Origin: JAHZKN01 sp965250205
Lineage (GTDB): Bacteria; Pseudomonadota; Alphaproteobacteria; Rhizobiales; Hyphomicrobiaceae
Direction of reading: 5' to 3'
Length of the DNA stretch: 64,000 nucleotides
Assembly (NCBI GenBank): GCA_965250205.1
Contig: CBDFNK010000023.1
Location: 620,001 to 684,000, forward strand
The notes beneath the pieces were generated by a model that was not told the DNA's origin, searched no databases, and saw only the letters and a list, made by a program, of their open reading frames with translations. Made by a program: the position numbers and the translations under genes. Positions 54,472 through 62,842 of the stretch are shown here, one piece after another (the stretch's first letter is position 1; each line of letters begins with the position of its first letter).

Positions 54472-55473
54472 TTAAGCTATGGCCTCTATGAACTTTTCGA
54501 TACGCAGATCATGCCATGCCTGTTTTGACCCAAGGCCATGAAAACCAACATGTCCGCCACCTCGTGTAAGGCAAGGTTCGATGTTTTTTGGATGCATTTT
54601 TTGAAGCTCTCGATATGGCTTATCAGGAATCCAAGGATCGTTATCAGCGTGAACCAATAGCGTTGGTATTGTGATTTTTTCTAGGTGCCTCATACCAGCT
54701 GTTTTCGAATAGTAATCATCAGCATTTGAAAACCCATTGAGCGGTGCAATCACATCATTGTCGAATTCATAAATTGATCTTGCGCCACTGATCAATGCTC
54801 GCTGGTTGGCCTGATCCTGGCGAGCTAATCCAAGGTAGTCCTGCTTCATGCGCCGTAAAAGCCAACCATGATATGGCCAGTTTCTTGGCGTCATTAGACG
54901 TTGTGTTGCTTGCAGAGGCATGATTGGCGCCGACACCGTCGCAGCGCCGATAAACAGGCTCGGGTCAGCGACCTGCGCCAAAAAGTTGATGAGAATATTA
55001 CCGCCGAGCGAATAGCCAATGGGAAAAATTCCGTCTTTTTTGAGATTTGGATCGATGCTGGCAACAATGTCGTTTAAATCTGATGCGCGCCCAGCGTGAT
55101 AATATTGGCTACACGACTTCCGTGACGATCCCGCACCCCTCAGGTTCACACGCAACACGCGGCGCCCTCTATCGAGATGAAACTTTGCTGAATTTCTCAG
55201 ATAAGAACTGTCTGCACATCCTGTGAGACCGTGGATCAAAAGGATGAGCGGACTTTGCCCATGTAACAGCGGCGTCTCGAGTATGGCGGTCAACCTGTCG
55301 CCGGTGTCGTCTGATGCCGGAATTTCCAGTGTGTTTGATGTGCCGGGTAGCGGCTCTGAAGCAAATAAAAAGCGATTTCTAAGTGTTTGAAGGTCACCGC
55401 CCCACCACGGGGCACGTTCAAAAAAACCATGACTAACAATTGGTTCTGAGTTCAGTGACACGACGTAATCCAA
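54472..55473 (-). CDS. Alpha/beta hydrolase, YheT-type
   Basis: This 333-residue esterase-like protein is of the YheT/ABHD1-3 family. The front motif WWGGDLQTLRNRF, the oxyanion region LILLIHGLTGCADSSYLR, RVLRVNLRGAGSS, the nucleophile elbow GYSLGGNILI (Ser), and the late Asp (HADNDPWIP) and His (GGGHVGF) complete the triad. Substrates of bacterial members are unknown; lipid or ester hydrolysis is likely. The start at 55473 is TTG; a GTG at 55461 is an alternative. It is downstream of the CRTAC1-like operon on the same strand with 34 bases between. Confidence 0.85.
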   Translation of the reverse strand: MDYVVSLNSEPIVSHGFFERAPWWGGDLQTLRNRFLFASEPLPGTSNTLEIPASDDTGDRLTAILETPLLHGQSPLILLIHGLTGCADSSYLRNSAKFHLDRGRRVLRVNLRGAGSSRKSCSQYYHAGRASDLNDIVASIDPNLKKDGIFPIGYSLGGNILINFLAQVADPSLFIGAATVSAPIMPLQATQRLMTPRNWPYHGWLLRRMKQDYLGLARQDQANQRALISGARSIYEFDNDVIAPLNGFSNADDYYSKTAGMRHLEKITIPTLLVHADNDPWIPDKPYRELQKMHPKNIEPCLTRGGGHVGFHGLGSKQAWHDLRIEKFIEAIA

Positions 55474-55507
55474 TTAGCTCACGTGCCCCACGCGTTAGAG
55501 TGGCCGT

Positions 55508-55897
55508 TTAAAAACTCTGACCGCTCATCCGCCGTGCGATCAAAAATGCGGGCAACAAAATCAATGCCGCGATGGCTAACGAAAAATAACACATGGGTAT
55601 CCCAGTTGACGTGACCGGACATGTTGGTCGACCTGTCAATTCAAGGGATGCTCCAATAAGCGCCATTAAGAACACCGGCACCCATCCAACAACAAACAAC
55701 CACCCGACGTGTTTGATACCAACTACCGTTGCGAGCGCCATCGCTGCATAGCCGAACCCGACAATATAACAAACACGGATGGGTCCAATGGCTGGACAGG
55801 GCTTTGTACCCTGCCATTGACTAAGAATAACCGGTGCCAATTGAACGAGTGCAAGAGCTGCAATTATGAATATAACGCTGAGGGCGACCGATGGCAC
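55508..55897 (-). CDS. Small membrane protein, third gene of the FG-GAP operon
   Basis: It has about 129 residues with four predicted membrane segments (VALSVIFIIAALALVQLAPV at the start, then VGFGYAAMALATVVGI, GWLFVVGWVPVFLMALIG and FSLAIAALILLPAFLIA). Two CP-containing loops (GTKPCPAIGPIRVCYIVG and GRPTCPVTSTGIPMCYF) carry four cysteines that face the same side and may pair. GTG 55897 starts four bases after the stop of the FG-GAP gene, which suggests coupling; an earlier in-frame GTG at 55960 overlaps that gene. I do not recognise a family. Confidence 0.55.
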   Translation of the reverse strand: MPSVALSVIFIIAALALVQLAPVILSQWQGTKPCPAIGPIRVCYIVGFGYAAMALATVVGIKHVGWLFVVGWVPVFLMALIGASLELTGRPTCPVTSTGIPMCYFSLAIAALILLPAFLIARRMSGQSF

Positions 55898-55901
55898 AGA
55901 T

Positions 55902-57521
55902 TTAGCGGTGACTCTCAAAACTAACAACCTCGTTTTTGAAATCGCCGCTTTTCTCTTCACGCGACCCGTCGATGTAACTCACGGAAACCTTGGTTGCCGT
56001 CGCACCAGCCAATCCTACGGTAATGACCCGGGATGAATCTGAGCAAAGACCTTCGCCGGAGACATAGAATTTTGTAATCTCGCGACCGTCGTTCAACATC
56101 ACGTTTATCACCGCTCCGATTGAGCGAACCGTTGCTGGCAACTTCACTTTCAGATGGCCATGTTCACCGCCCTTGCTGAGAAATGCTTTTGAGCGCCCAG
56201 CTAAATTGACATGAACAATGTCCGGGTATCCATCGCCATTAAAATCGGACGTAATCGGCGCGATCGAGTAATGCTTGTTTATGACGCCAGCCTTCGCACC
56301 AATCGCCGCAAATTCTCCGGACGGAGTTTGAACGAGAACACGTCCGGGCAAGCGCATGAATTGCAACTTATGCAATGGCAGAGCTACGTAGTTTTCTGAT
56401 ACAATAAGGTCTTCGCGTCCATCAAGATTGAGATCGGAGAATACAGCTCCCCATGAGAATTCATAATTAGCTAATTTCGCCTCATTGGCGGCATCGTTAA
56501 ATTTGAACCCGCCACGGTTCTTAAGCAGTATCCATTTCCAGTTGTTGGTTTGATCTTCACGAAGATCACCGCGCAGTAAAAAGTTTGGTGGTGTTGAGCC
56601 CACATTGGAAATGAAGAAATCAACGAGCCCATTCTGGTCGTAGTCGGCGACCGCAATGCCCATTGGATAGGAATAGAATTTCGAATTGGGATTGTCCTCG
56701 TTGGAAAACTTTCCGGCACCATCGTTTTTCCATGTCCGCACCTGGCCCGTGTCATGCGCGACGACGAGATCAAGATCATTGTCGCGATCGACATCCATAA
56801 AAACAGATTGAAACGTATTGTGCTTATAGTAGAGGCCAGCGTCCTTGGTTTTATCTTCAAACGTGTTGTCGCCGCGATTGATGAGAAGAGCGCTTGTGCC
56901 ACCATACCCATCTTTGTTGAAAATATTTTGTCCTTCGGCAAGATCGTTGCGAATATAACCCGATACGAACATGTCGAAATGCCCATCTTTGTTGACGTCC
57001 GCAACGGCAACTGACAGCGGTGTTGTATCTTTACTCAATGGTGCATCAAGCTTGGCGGATGAAAACTTTCCACCGGTGCTTGTGTGTAACCACAGCCCGT
57101 CCTCGCGGGCAACAATGAGGTCTTCAGTACCGTCGCCATTGACGTCGAGTACAACGGATCCGTGACTAAGCACTGTTGCAGGTTTTGTAATTCCCCCTGC
57201 ATTATCAATCGCGACGAATTTTTTGCCATCAAAGCGAAACAGTCCATCGGATTGCCCCCGTCCTCCGCCGAGAAACAATTCGTTGACACCATCGCCATCA
57301 ATATCGATGGCGGCACTTGCCACAAAAGGTAACGACTGGCTGCCGTCATACCTGTGATCAAATGGGATGGTGGTCTCAGAGAATTTTGGGATGACCGTGC
57401 CAGCTAAATCAACGTCATAATCGATTTGGCGATCGTAAGTTGTTTTTCCGATCACTCCGAGCACAAGCAATACCGCCAGACCAACGACGCTCAGCGCGGC
57501 ATATTTTGCAATTTTTATCAT
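55902..57521 (-). CDS. CRTAC1-like FG-GAP/VCBS repeat protein with ASPIC-type C-terminus
   Basis: ATG 57521 overlaps the stop of the upstream gene (ATGA) and has GGAG nine bases before it. The protein (about 539 residues) starts with a membrane anchor (AALSVVGLAVLLVLGVIG) and carries about seven calcium-loop blades of the FG-GAP type: DIDGDGVNELFLGGG, DVNGDGTEDLIVA, DVNKDGHFDMFVS, DVDRDNDLDLVVAHD, DYDQNGLVDFFIS, DLNLDGREDLIVSE and DFNGDGYPDIVHV. The last 80 residues (RSIGAVINVMLNDGREITKF, then VSYIDGSREE) resemble the ASPIC/UnbV domain of CRTAC1 proteins. The likely location is periplasmic or cell-surface, anchored in the inner membrane. Function is unknown; an adhesive or matrix role is inferred from eukaryotic relatives. 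Confidence 0.8.
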   Translation of the reverse strand: MIKIAKYAALSVVGLAVLLVLGVIGKTTYDRQIDYDVDLAGTVIPKFSETTIPFDHRYDGSQSLPFVASAAIDIDGDGVNELFLGGGRGQSDGLFRFDGKKFVAIDNAGGITKPATVLSHGSVVLDVNGDGTEDLIVAREDGLWLHTSTGGKFSSAKLDAPLSKDTTPLSVAVADVNKDGHFDMFVSGYIRNDLAEGQNIFNKDGYGGTSALLINRGDNTFEDKTKDAGLYYKHNTFQSVFMDVDRDNDLDLVVAHDTGQVRTWKNDGAGKFSNEDNPNSKFYSYPMGIAVADYDQNGLVDFFISNVGSTPPNFLLRGDLREDQTNNWKWILLKNRGGFKFNDAANEAKLANYEFSWGAVFSDLNLDGREDLIVSENYVALPLHKLQFMRLPGRVLVQTPSGEFAAIGAKAGVINKHYSIAPITSDFNGDGYPDIVHVNLAGRSKAFLSKGGEHGHLKVKLPATVRSIGAVINVMLNDGREITKFYVSGEGLCSDSSRVITVGLAGATATKVSVSYIDGSREEKSGDFKNEVVSFESHR

Positions 57522-58177
57522 TGCGAAGCTCCATTGAATTTTCGGACTGCGATCAGGGTTGAAACCGTGAAAATTACGAAAAAGGCGACGTTCAGCGCGA
57601 TCGGCATGAGATATTTTCCAACCGATGGCGCGAGCCAAAAGATAAAGAAACTTGCCAAGATCAATAGAATTGGATTGAGAACGGCCATCCATTTTGGATA
57701 TCTACTGCGACCGGTTAATGACAACCAAACCAGAATGACCGAAACCGCCAAAATGGCGATCCGCGTCGCGGTCAACAATGTATCGTATCGCAGCTCATAG
57801 AGTGAAAGAGCAGGTGCCAAATCTACGCCGCTGTTTGAATTTACAAGCATTGCTGCAGTCGCCCGCGAGCCAATCCATACGGCACCAACGATGCATCCGT
57901 AGCTCATGGCAAAAAACAAAACCTTGGCCCAAAATTGATTGGCCGAGCGAAGCATGAGACAGAGATGCCAGGCACCAACTACGTACAGCGGTGCGCCCAG
58001 AACACCGATAAAGTGGCCTAATGTCGCTTGGGATTCGCTGACACCGTTAAAAAATTCAAAACCTTGGCCGTAACGAGCAAGCGGATCAAAATGGAGCAAA
58101 AACTCACCCGTTCCGACCATAGCCGCAGCGGCAATACCGACGATCCCAGTTAGGATGACTTGTTGTCGTTCTGTCAT
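57518..58177 (-). CDS. Polytopic membrane protein, first gene of the FG-GAP operon
   Basis: The start is ATG 58177 with the near-perfect ribosome site GGAGGACCT. The 219-residue protein has about six or seven membrane segments (VILTGIVGIAAAAMVGTGEF, HFIGVLGAPLYVVGAWHLCL, FFAMSYGCIVGAVWIGS, ATRIAILAVSVILVWLSL, LILASFFIFWLAP and VAFFVIFTVSTLIAV). It resembles uncharacterised bacterial DUF6796-like membrane proteins, but I am not certain of the family. Four-base overlap with the FG-GAP gene shows an operon of at least three genes. Confidence 0.65.
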   Translation of the reverse strand: MTERQQVILTGIVGIAAAAMVGTGEFLLHFDPLARYGQGFEFFNGVSESQATLGHFIGVLGAPLYVVGAWHLCLMLRSANQFWAKVLFFAMSYGCIVGAVWIGSRATAAMLVNSNSGVDLAPALSLYELRYDTLLTATRIAILAVSVILVWLSLTGRSRYPKWMAVLNPILLILASFFIFWLAPSVGKYLMPIALNVAFFVIFTVSTLIAVRKFNGASQ

Positions 58178-58496
58178 AGGTCCTCCGGTCCCCCAAAAAA
58201 AAATCACGGCACGCAACCATTACCATTACCATGATCATGGATGTCCTACAGACGAAAAAGGTTACGTAGACTTAGATCTTTGCATTTGGAATAACGACTG
58301 ACGTCGGATAGATCGCCATAATAATATTTGCGCGCAGCAAAATGGCCGCTCTAAGTGCCTTTGTAATTACCAATCGTGCCTAATTTTTGTGCGTATAACA
58401 GAGGACAGAGAGAACTGTCCGCTTTGGGTCTGTGATCCGGAGATGTGCGGATATCTCAGTCAAACAGCGGCAAAGCTTATCGCACTGGAAGATGTT
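58178..58496. other. Promoter region of the FG-GAP operon
   Basis: About 320 bases hold no gene. CCATGATCATGG (58229-58240) is a perfect 12-base palindrome, 52 bases upstream of the operon start, flanked by CCATTACCATTACC. AT-rich sequence at about 58320-58335 may carry a promoter for the minus-strand operon. Confidence 0.4.
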
Positions 58497-58742
58497 TCAA
58501 TCCCTGCTGCCGCCGTTGTAGCGTTGTGTGGGGTTGGTGCGGCGGTAATAATGAAGCAGCCAGATGCGCACAGCACTTGAAAGGCCATCGGCTTGGCGTG
58601 TGGTGTCTATTGTTTCAACAAGTTTGGCGAGTGATACACCTTCTGTGTCAGCGGCCTGCTTGAGGGCGTCCCAAAACGGCGCCTCAAGGGATATTGAGGT
58701 GCGGTGCCCTTTGATGTTGAAGGAGCGTTTTAAGGGTCGCAT
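58497..58742 (-). CDS. Ribbon-helix-helix domain protein
   Basis: This 81-residue protein has the RHH_4-type DNA-binding pattern: KGHRTSISLEAPFWDALKQA (beta strand and helix 1), EGVSLAKLVETID, then SSAVRIWLLHYYRR. It is probably a small transcription regulator. Proteins of this type often sit next to fumC in Hyphomicrobiales. Its targets are unknown. It lies 114 bases after fumC on the same strand. Confidence 0.82.
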   Translation of the reverse strand: MRPLKRSFNIKGHRTSISLEAPFWDALKQAADTEGVSLAKLVETIDTTRQADGLSSAVRIWLLHYYRRTNPTQRYNGGSRD

Positions 58743-58856
58743 GGGGCCGCTGGGGTTTTGGATGCCAATGGGGATTGAAGAAGGTGCCCAAAGATCGCGG
58801 ATGCGAATCTAGCAGGCAGTCCATCATCTTTTCACGCCCGCCCGCCCGCTGCAATG

Positions 58857-60245
58857 CTAAGCGGGTGCGATCATCTTGGCAGGATCAACAATTTCAGAAA
58901 ATTCTTCATCTGTAACGTAACCGCCGCCAACAGCTTCTTCTCTAAGTGTTGTGCCATTGCGGTGCGCTGTTTTGGCAATTTTTGCAGCGTTGTCATAGCC
59001 AATCTTGGGGGCAAGCGCGGTGACCAACATTAACGAGCGTTCAAGGCCCGCTTTGATATTGTCTTCCCGCGGCTCAATACCCGCAACACACTTGTCGGCA
59101 AAGGAGATAGCGGCATCTGACATCAGCCGAACAGATTGCAGGAAGTTGTACGCCATCACGGGGTTATAAACGTTGAGTTCGAAGTGACCTTGGCTGCCAG
59201 CAAAGGTCATTGTGGTGTTATTGCCCATGATTTGTGCACACACCTGTGTCATGGCCTCGCACTGTGTTGGGTTGACCTTGCCTGGCATGATGGATGAGCC
59301 GGGCTCGTTTTCAGGCAACGCCAGTTCGCCAAGGCCGGAGCGCGGTCCAGAGCCCAAAAACCGAATGTCGTTGGCGATCTTAAACAGTGCCATGGCAACC
59401 GAGGTGATGGCGCCGTGGCTAAACACCATCGCGTCATGGGCGGCCAGCGCTTCAAACTTGTTGGGTGCAGTTGAAAACGGCAGGCCGGTCAGCTTGGTGA
59501 CGTTCTCTGCAACTTTTTCTGCAAATCCAAGCGGCGCATTGAGGCCCGTTCCAACAGCAGTGCCGCCTTGCGCCAGTTCGAGCAATCCAGACAACGTGTT
59601 CTCAATACGATGGATGCCGTTTTCGAGTTGCTGGGTGTAGCCAGAAAACTCCTGGCCCAGGGTGAGGGGTGTTGCATCTTGGGTGTGCGTACGGCCAATC
59701 TTGATGATGTCGCCCCACATCCGCGCTTTGTGGTTCAGTGCTTCGTGCAGATAGTGCAGGGCAGGCAGCAAGGTGTCGTGCACGTCCTGGGCCGCTGCAA
59801 TGTGCATCGCGGTTGGAAAGGTGTCGTTTGACGATTGGCTCATGTTGACGTGATCGTTGGGGTGAACCGGGCTTTTTGAGCCCATCTCACCGCCGAGAAT
59901 CTCAATCGCACGATTAGAGATGACTTCGTTGGCATTCATGTTTGATTGCGTGCCGGAGCCTGTTTGCCAAACGACAAGCGGGAAATGGTCATTCAGTTTT
60001 CCCTCTATAACTTCTTGTGCAGCCTGCTTGATGGCTTGGCCAAGTGGTGCATCAAGGCGCTTTAAGGACACGTTGGCGTCAGCCGTGGCGTGTTTGACAA
60101 TGCCAAGTGCGCGCACGATTGGTGTGGGCATTGTTTCCCAGCCAATTTTGAAATTACCAAGCGAGCGTTGCGCCTGTGCGCCCCAATACCTGTCGTTCGG
60201 CACATCAATGGCACCAAAGGTATCTGTTTCTTTGCGGCTGGTCAT
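58857..60245 (-). CDS. fumC: FumC, class II fumarate hydratase
   Basis: FumC interconverts fumarate and malate in the citric acid cycle and needs no iron-sulfur cluster. The signature GSSIMPGKVNPTQCE is present, with TGSGTQSNMNANEVI, SSNDTFPTAMHIA and GRTHTQDATPLTLGQE. The 462-residue length is normal. Confidence 0.96.
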   Translation of the reverse strand: MTSRKETDTFGAIDVPNDRYWGAQAQRSLGNFKIGWETMPTPIVRALGIVKHATADANVSLKRLDAPLGQAIKQAAQEVIEGKLNDHFPLVVWQTGSGTQSNMNANEVISNRAIEILGGEMGSKSPVHPNDHVNMSQSSNDTFPTAMHIAAAQDVHDTLLPALHYLHEALNHKARMWGDIIKIGRTHTQDATPLTLGQEFSGYTQQLENGIHRIENTLSGLLELAQGGTAVGTGLNAPLGFAEKVAENVTKLTGLPFSTAPNKFEALAAHDAMVFSHGAITSVAMALFKIANDIRFLGSGPRSGLGELALPENEPGSSIMPGKVNPTQCEAMTQVCAQIMGNNTTMTFAGSQGHFELNVYNPVMAYNFLQSVRLMSDAAISFADKCVAGIEPREDNIKAGLERSLMLVTALAPKIGYDNAAKIAKTAHRNGTTLREEAVGGGYVTDEEFSEIVDPAKMIAPA

Positions 60246-60554
60246 TTGTGGTCAGTCCTTGGATTTAAGATGAGCGATGCAGAGACTGTCTCGCTTTTCA
60301 TAGCTTGTGAGACGACTTCGGATATTTCGGCTGGGGTGGAGGGGCTGCTAGTCGTCGTCTAGTTGCCGCCAAAAGTCCCGAAAATGGTGTGTTCGTCTAT
60401 AGTTAACAGCCTTTTACGGTCAACCTATGCAAGCATAAGTTCGCTGAAGCGTTACATATATTTCACTTGTTGCATATATTGCATTTATTGTAGGCTATGG
60501 GCTAGATGTAGCTTCGCCGGTCAAGTGCTGCGTAACCTAAGAGGAGGGTTTTGC
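60246..60554. promoter_or_regulatory. Upstream region of the toxin-antitoxin pair
   Basis: The 300 bases before the antitoxin are AT-richer than the flanks. TGCATATATTGCA (60471-60483) is an imperfect palindrome inside an AT-rich run (60451-60490) that also contains likely promoter hexamers. A self-regulating antitoxin would be expected to bind here. GAGGAGG at 60541 is the antitoxin ribosome site. Confidence 0.35.
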
Positions 60555-61001
60555 ATGGCAACGAATAAAGACAACAACACCCCAGTGTTGCCAACACCTC
60601 AGCTGATGGCACACGTAAAAAATCTACTGCAACACCTAGATGATGACGGGGCACGCTTTGTTCTATGGGACAAAGAGGAAGGGCAGCCAATTGAATTGAG
60701 CGAGGAGTTGTTCGATTTGTTGCGTCGATTGTTGATTGACCTATCCCAGAACAGAGCCGTTTCTATATTGCCGCACGCAACAGAATTGACGACGGTGCAA
60801 GCTGCTGAATATCTGCAAGTTTCCAGGCCGCACTTAATCAAGCTCATTGATGCGGGTGCAATAGAGTGCCGTATGGTTGGTACGCACCGCCGTATCAAGT
60901 TGTCTGACCTTATCGACTACCGGGCCCAATTAGCGAAGGACAGTGAGGAGGCACGAGAAAGACTCACCAAGGAAGCCGAGACACTAGGGTGGGGCTACTG
61001 A
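60555..61001 (+). CDS. Antitoxin with excisionase/MerR-like helix-turn-helix
   Basis: This 148-residue protein has a C-terminal HTH_17 domain: ELTTVQAAEYLQVSRPHLIK, then IDAGAIECRMVGTHRRIKLS, the classic excisionase pattern. The N-terminal half is acidic. The strong ribosome site GAGGAGG fixes the start at 60555; the frame extends upstream to 60363, but without support. The PIN-domain gene starts four bases after its stop, the usual order for an antitoxin followed by its toxin. Likely role: neutralises the PIN ribonuclease and represses the pair. Confidence 0.75.
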   Translation: MATNKDNNTPVLPTPQLMAHVKNLLQHLDDDGARFVLWDKEEGQPIELSEELFDLLRRLLIDLSQNRAVSILPHATELTTVQAAEYLQVSRPHLIKLIDAGAIECRMVGTHRRIKLSDLIDYRAQLAKDSEEARERLTKEAETLGWGY

Positions 61002-61005
61002 CGGG

Positions 61006-61575
61006 ATGGCAACCTACACAGCAATCATCGACGCGAATGTACTATATTCCATCCCAATAACAGATTTAACCATTGAATTAGCGTCGACGGGGCTGTTCCG
61101 TGTCCGATGGTCTGATCATATTCACGACGAATGGGTGCGTAATGTCATCAAGGACCGTCCAGACCTTAGCGAAGACAATATAAAGCGCCGTCGTGACGCA
61201 ATGGACGCTGCCATCCCTCAAGCACTTGTGACTGGATATGAAAAGTTAATAGATGCTGTTGAATTACCGGACCCTGATGACCAACATGTATTCGCAGCAG
61301 CCATTGTAGGGCGGGCGGATGTCATCGTGACGTTCAATTTAGACCACTTCCCAGCACAAGAACTTTTACCTTTCGGTCTAGAGGCGCAGCATCCCGATGA
61401 ATTTTTGAATTATCAACGCACGTTGGCTGAAACGCTTTTTTTACAATGTGCTAAAAAGGTCCGCGGGCGGTTATCCCAACCAAAATACGACGTTGATGCA
61501 TATATTGCTCACCTACAGTCATGTCAGCTACAAGTGATCGCGGCCGAGTTAAAGAAAGCAAGAGCCCTAATATAG
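61006..61575 (+). CDS. PIN-domain toxin (VapC-like ribonuclease)
   Basis: This 189-residue PIN protein probably cleaves RNA. Acidic active-site residues are visible: Asp in AIIDANVLYS, Glu in HIHDEWVRNV, and Asp-Asp in LPDPDDQHVFAAAI, followed by ADVIVTFNLDHFPAQEL. It is longer than the 130-140 residues of classic VapC, with a C-terminal extension of about 50 residues (GRLSQPKYDVDAYIAHLQS). Paired with an HTH_17 protein rather than an AbrB- or RHH-type VapB, it belongs to a less-studied TA type. The pair sits between fumC and sspB, both on the opposite strand. Confidence 0.75.
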   Translation: MATYTAIIDANVLYSIPITDLTIELASTGLFRVRWSDHIHDEWVRNVIKDRPDLSEDNIKRRRDAMDAAIPQALVTGYEKLIDAVELPDPDDQHVFAAAIVGRADVIVTFNLDHFPAQELLPFGLEAQHPDEFLNYQRTLAETLFLQCAKKVRGRLSQPKYDVDAYIAHLQSCQLQVIAAELKKARALI

Positions 61576-61606
61576 GATATGCTTATGCTATGGATCTAAA
61601 TTTAAT

Positions 61607-62278
61607 CTAGGTCTGTTTTTTGCGAAAAGCGTCGAGACGTAGGATTTGTGCGCCCTCAGTTGCCGACGCGACCTCTTCGGTATCAAGCACGTTAGGCTCT
61701 TCTTCAAATGGGTCATCTTTTACGACTTGCGTATCATTTTCTGTACGGCCATTTGCTTCGACGGGCGCATCGCTGTGTTCGCGCAACGGCTCAACGGGTC
61801 GTTGTGGCGCACGCACCAGTTCTGGACCATTGCGCAATTTAGTGTCCGCATCGACGTTGCCATCATGTGGACCAGCAAAGGGGTGTAACTCAGAGTCTGT
61901 GTTTGAGGCGACGGTATCGGGGTCTTCAAATTGAAGTCCGTAGCGCACACTTGGATCAAAAAACACTTTAATGGCTTTGAATGGAACCACGAGGCGTTCA
62001 GGAATGCCATCAAAGGTCAGCTTAACTTCAAACCCGTTTTCGTTGACGCTGAGCTCGCGAAACCGATGCTGAAGGACAATCGTCATTTCGGATGGGTATT
62101 TTTCTTTGAGACGTCGCGACAACGACACGTCTTCAGCGCAGGTATCAAACGAAATGTAGAAGTGATGTTCGCCCGGCAGGCCAGACTTTGCCGTTTTCTC
62201 TAAAACGGAACGGACCAAGCCTCGCATAGCAGATTGTGCAAGCGCTTCGTAGTCAATGTGCGGGGGTTCGACAGTCAT
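61607..62278 (-). CDS. sspB: SspB-family ClpXP adaptor (alpha type)
   Basis: SspB binds ssrA-tagged proteins and hands them to the ClpXP protease. The 223-residue protein has the alphaproteobacterial form: GLPGEHHFYISFDTCAEDVS, YPSEMTIVLQHRF, FEVKLTFDGIPERLVVPFKA and IKVFFDPSVRYGLQFE make up the substrate-binding domain (about 1-125). An acidic, disordered linker follows and ends in a hydrophobic-basic ClpX-binding tail (AQILRLDAFRKKQT). The gene lies next to ssrA, whose tag it should recognise. Confidence 0.92.
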   Translation of the reverse strand: MTVEPPHIDYEALAQSAMRGLVRSVLEKTAKSGLPGEHHFYISFDTCAEDVSLSRRLKEKYPSEMTIVLQHRFRELSVNENGFEVKLTFDGIPERLVVPFKAIKVFFDPSVRYGLQFEDPDTVASNTDSELHPFAGPHDGNVDADTKLRNGPELVRAPQRPVEPLREHSDAPVEANGRTENDTQVVKDDPFEEEPNVLDTEEVASATEGAQILRLDAFRKKQT

Positions 62279-62340
62279 AAATTAGTGTATCGTTCTTTAG
62301 GTCCCAAGCTGTCTCAAATGCTTACCGATTCTCGACAGCA

Positions 62341-62376
62341 ACAAAAGTGGAGGGCTTCTGTTGCCCGGTGCCCTCC
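62341..62376 (-). terminator. Terminator of ssrA
   Basis: On the minus strand GGAGGGC pairs with GCCCTCC (plus positions 62370-62376 and 62349-62355), followed by ACTTTTG. It lies at the end of the tmRNA gene and just upstream of sspB. Confidence 0.6.
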
Positions 62377-62384
62377 GTTACCGC

Positions 62385-62760
62385 GCCTTAACCGGCTAGG
62401 GCTAAGGACTTAGATTGAGGCTCTTGGCACTGCATTAAGCAGCGAGTTGAGCTTCAGCATAGTTGTCATTTGCAACTATTCAGATGGCCCGATATCGGTG
62501 GTACCATGCCGAGCAAAAGATCACCCTTTACGCCCTCGTCGATCCTAGTTCGCCCCCATCAACCGCCCACTGTCCAAGCGACACGTTGGTTAGGTTTGTC
62601 TCATTGTCCGTCTGCACTTTGTAAAAGACTGCTCAGTCTTTTGTCAGACTTTGTGGGCCAATGAGCCGATGGTGGAGGCGCCGGGTACTGCCCCCGGGTC
62701 CGAATGGTTTATTTCGATGTCCATTTATCGCCATAGCCGGACGAATCCGGCACTTTCAAA
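62385..62760 (-). ncRNA. ssrA: Transfer-messenger RNA, circularly permuted two-piece form
   Basis: tmRNA rescues stalled ribosomes and adds a degradation tag. The tag frame on the minus strand is GCA AAT GAC AAC TAT GCT, then GAA GCT CAA CTC GCT GCT TAA (62473-62435), encoding ANDNYAEAQLAA. The coding piece begins with GGGGGCG at 62557. The acceptor piece lies upstream in the gene and ends in CGCCTCCACCA at 62670; its CGCCTCC pairs with GGGGGCG. CCGGG and CCCGG before the CCTCC form the T-arm-like stem. The segment between 62669 and 62558 is the intervening loop removed on processing. A TATATT box (62764-62759) fits the promoter. The outer limits are approximate. Confidence 0.88.
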
Positions 62761-62842
62761 TATAGGGTCAAAGCCTGGAAATTAAAAGGGTTTACCCCTT
62801 TAGCGACGGTCGATAGGCCGGTCGGCACAGTATTTTGCGCCT

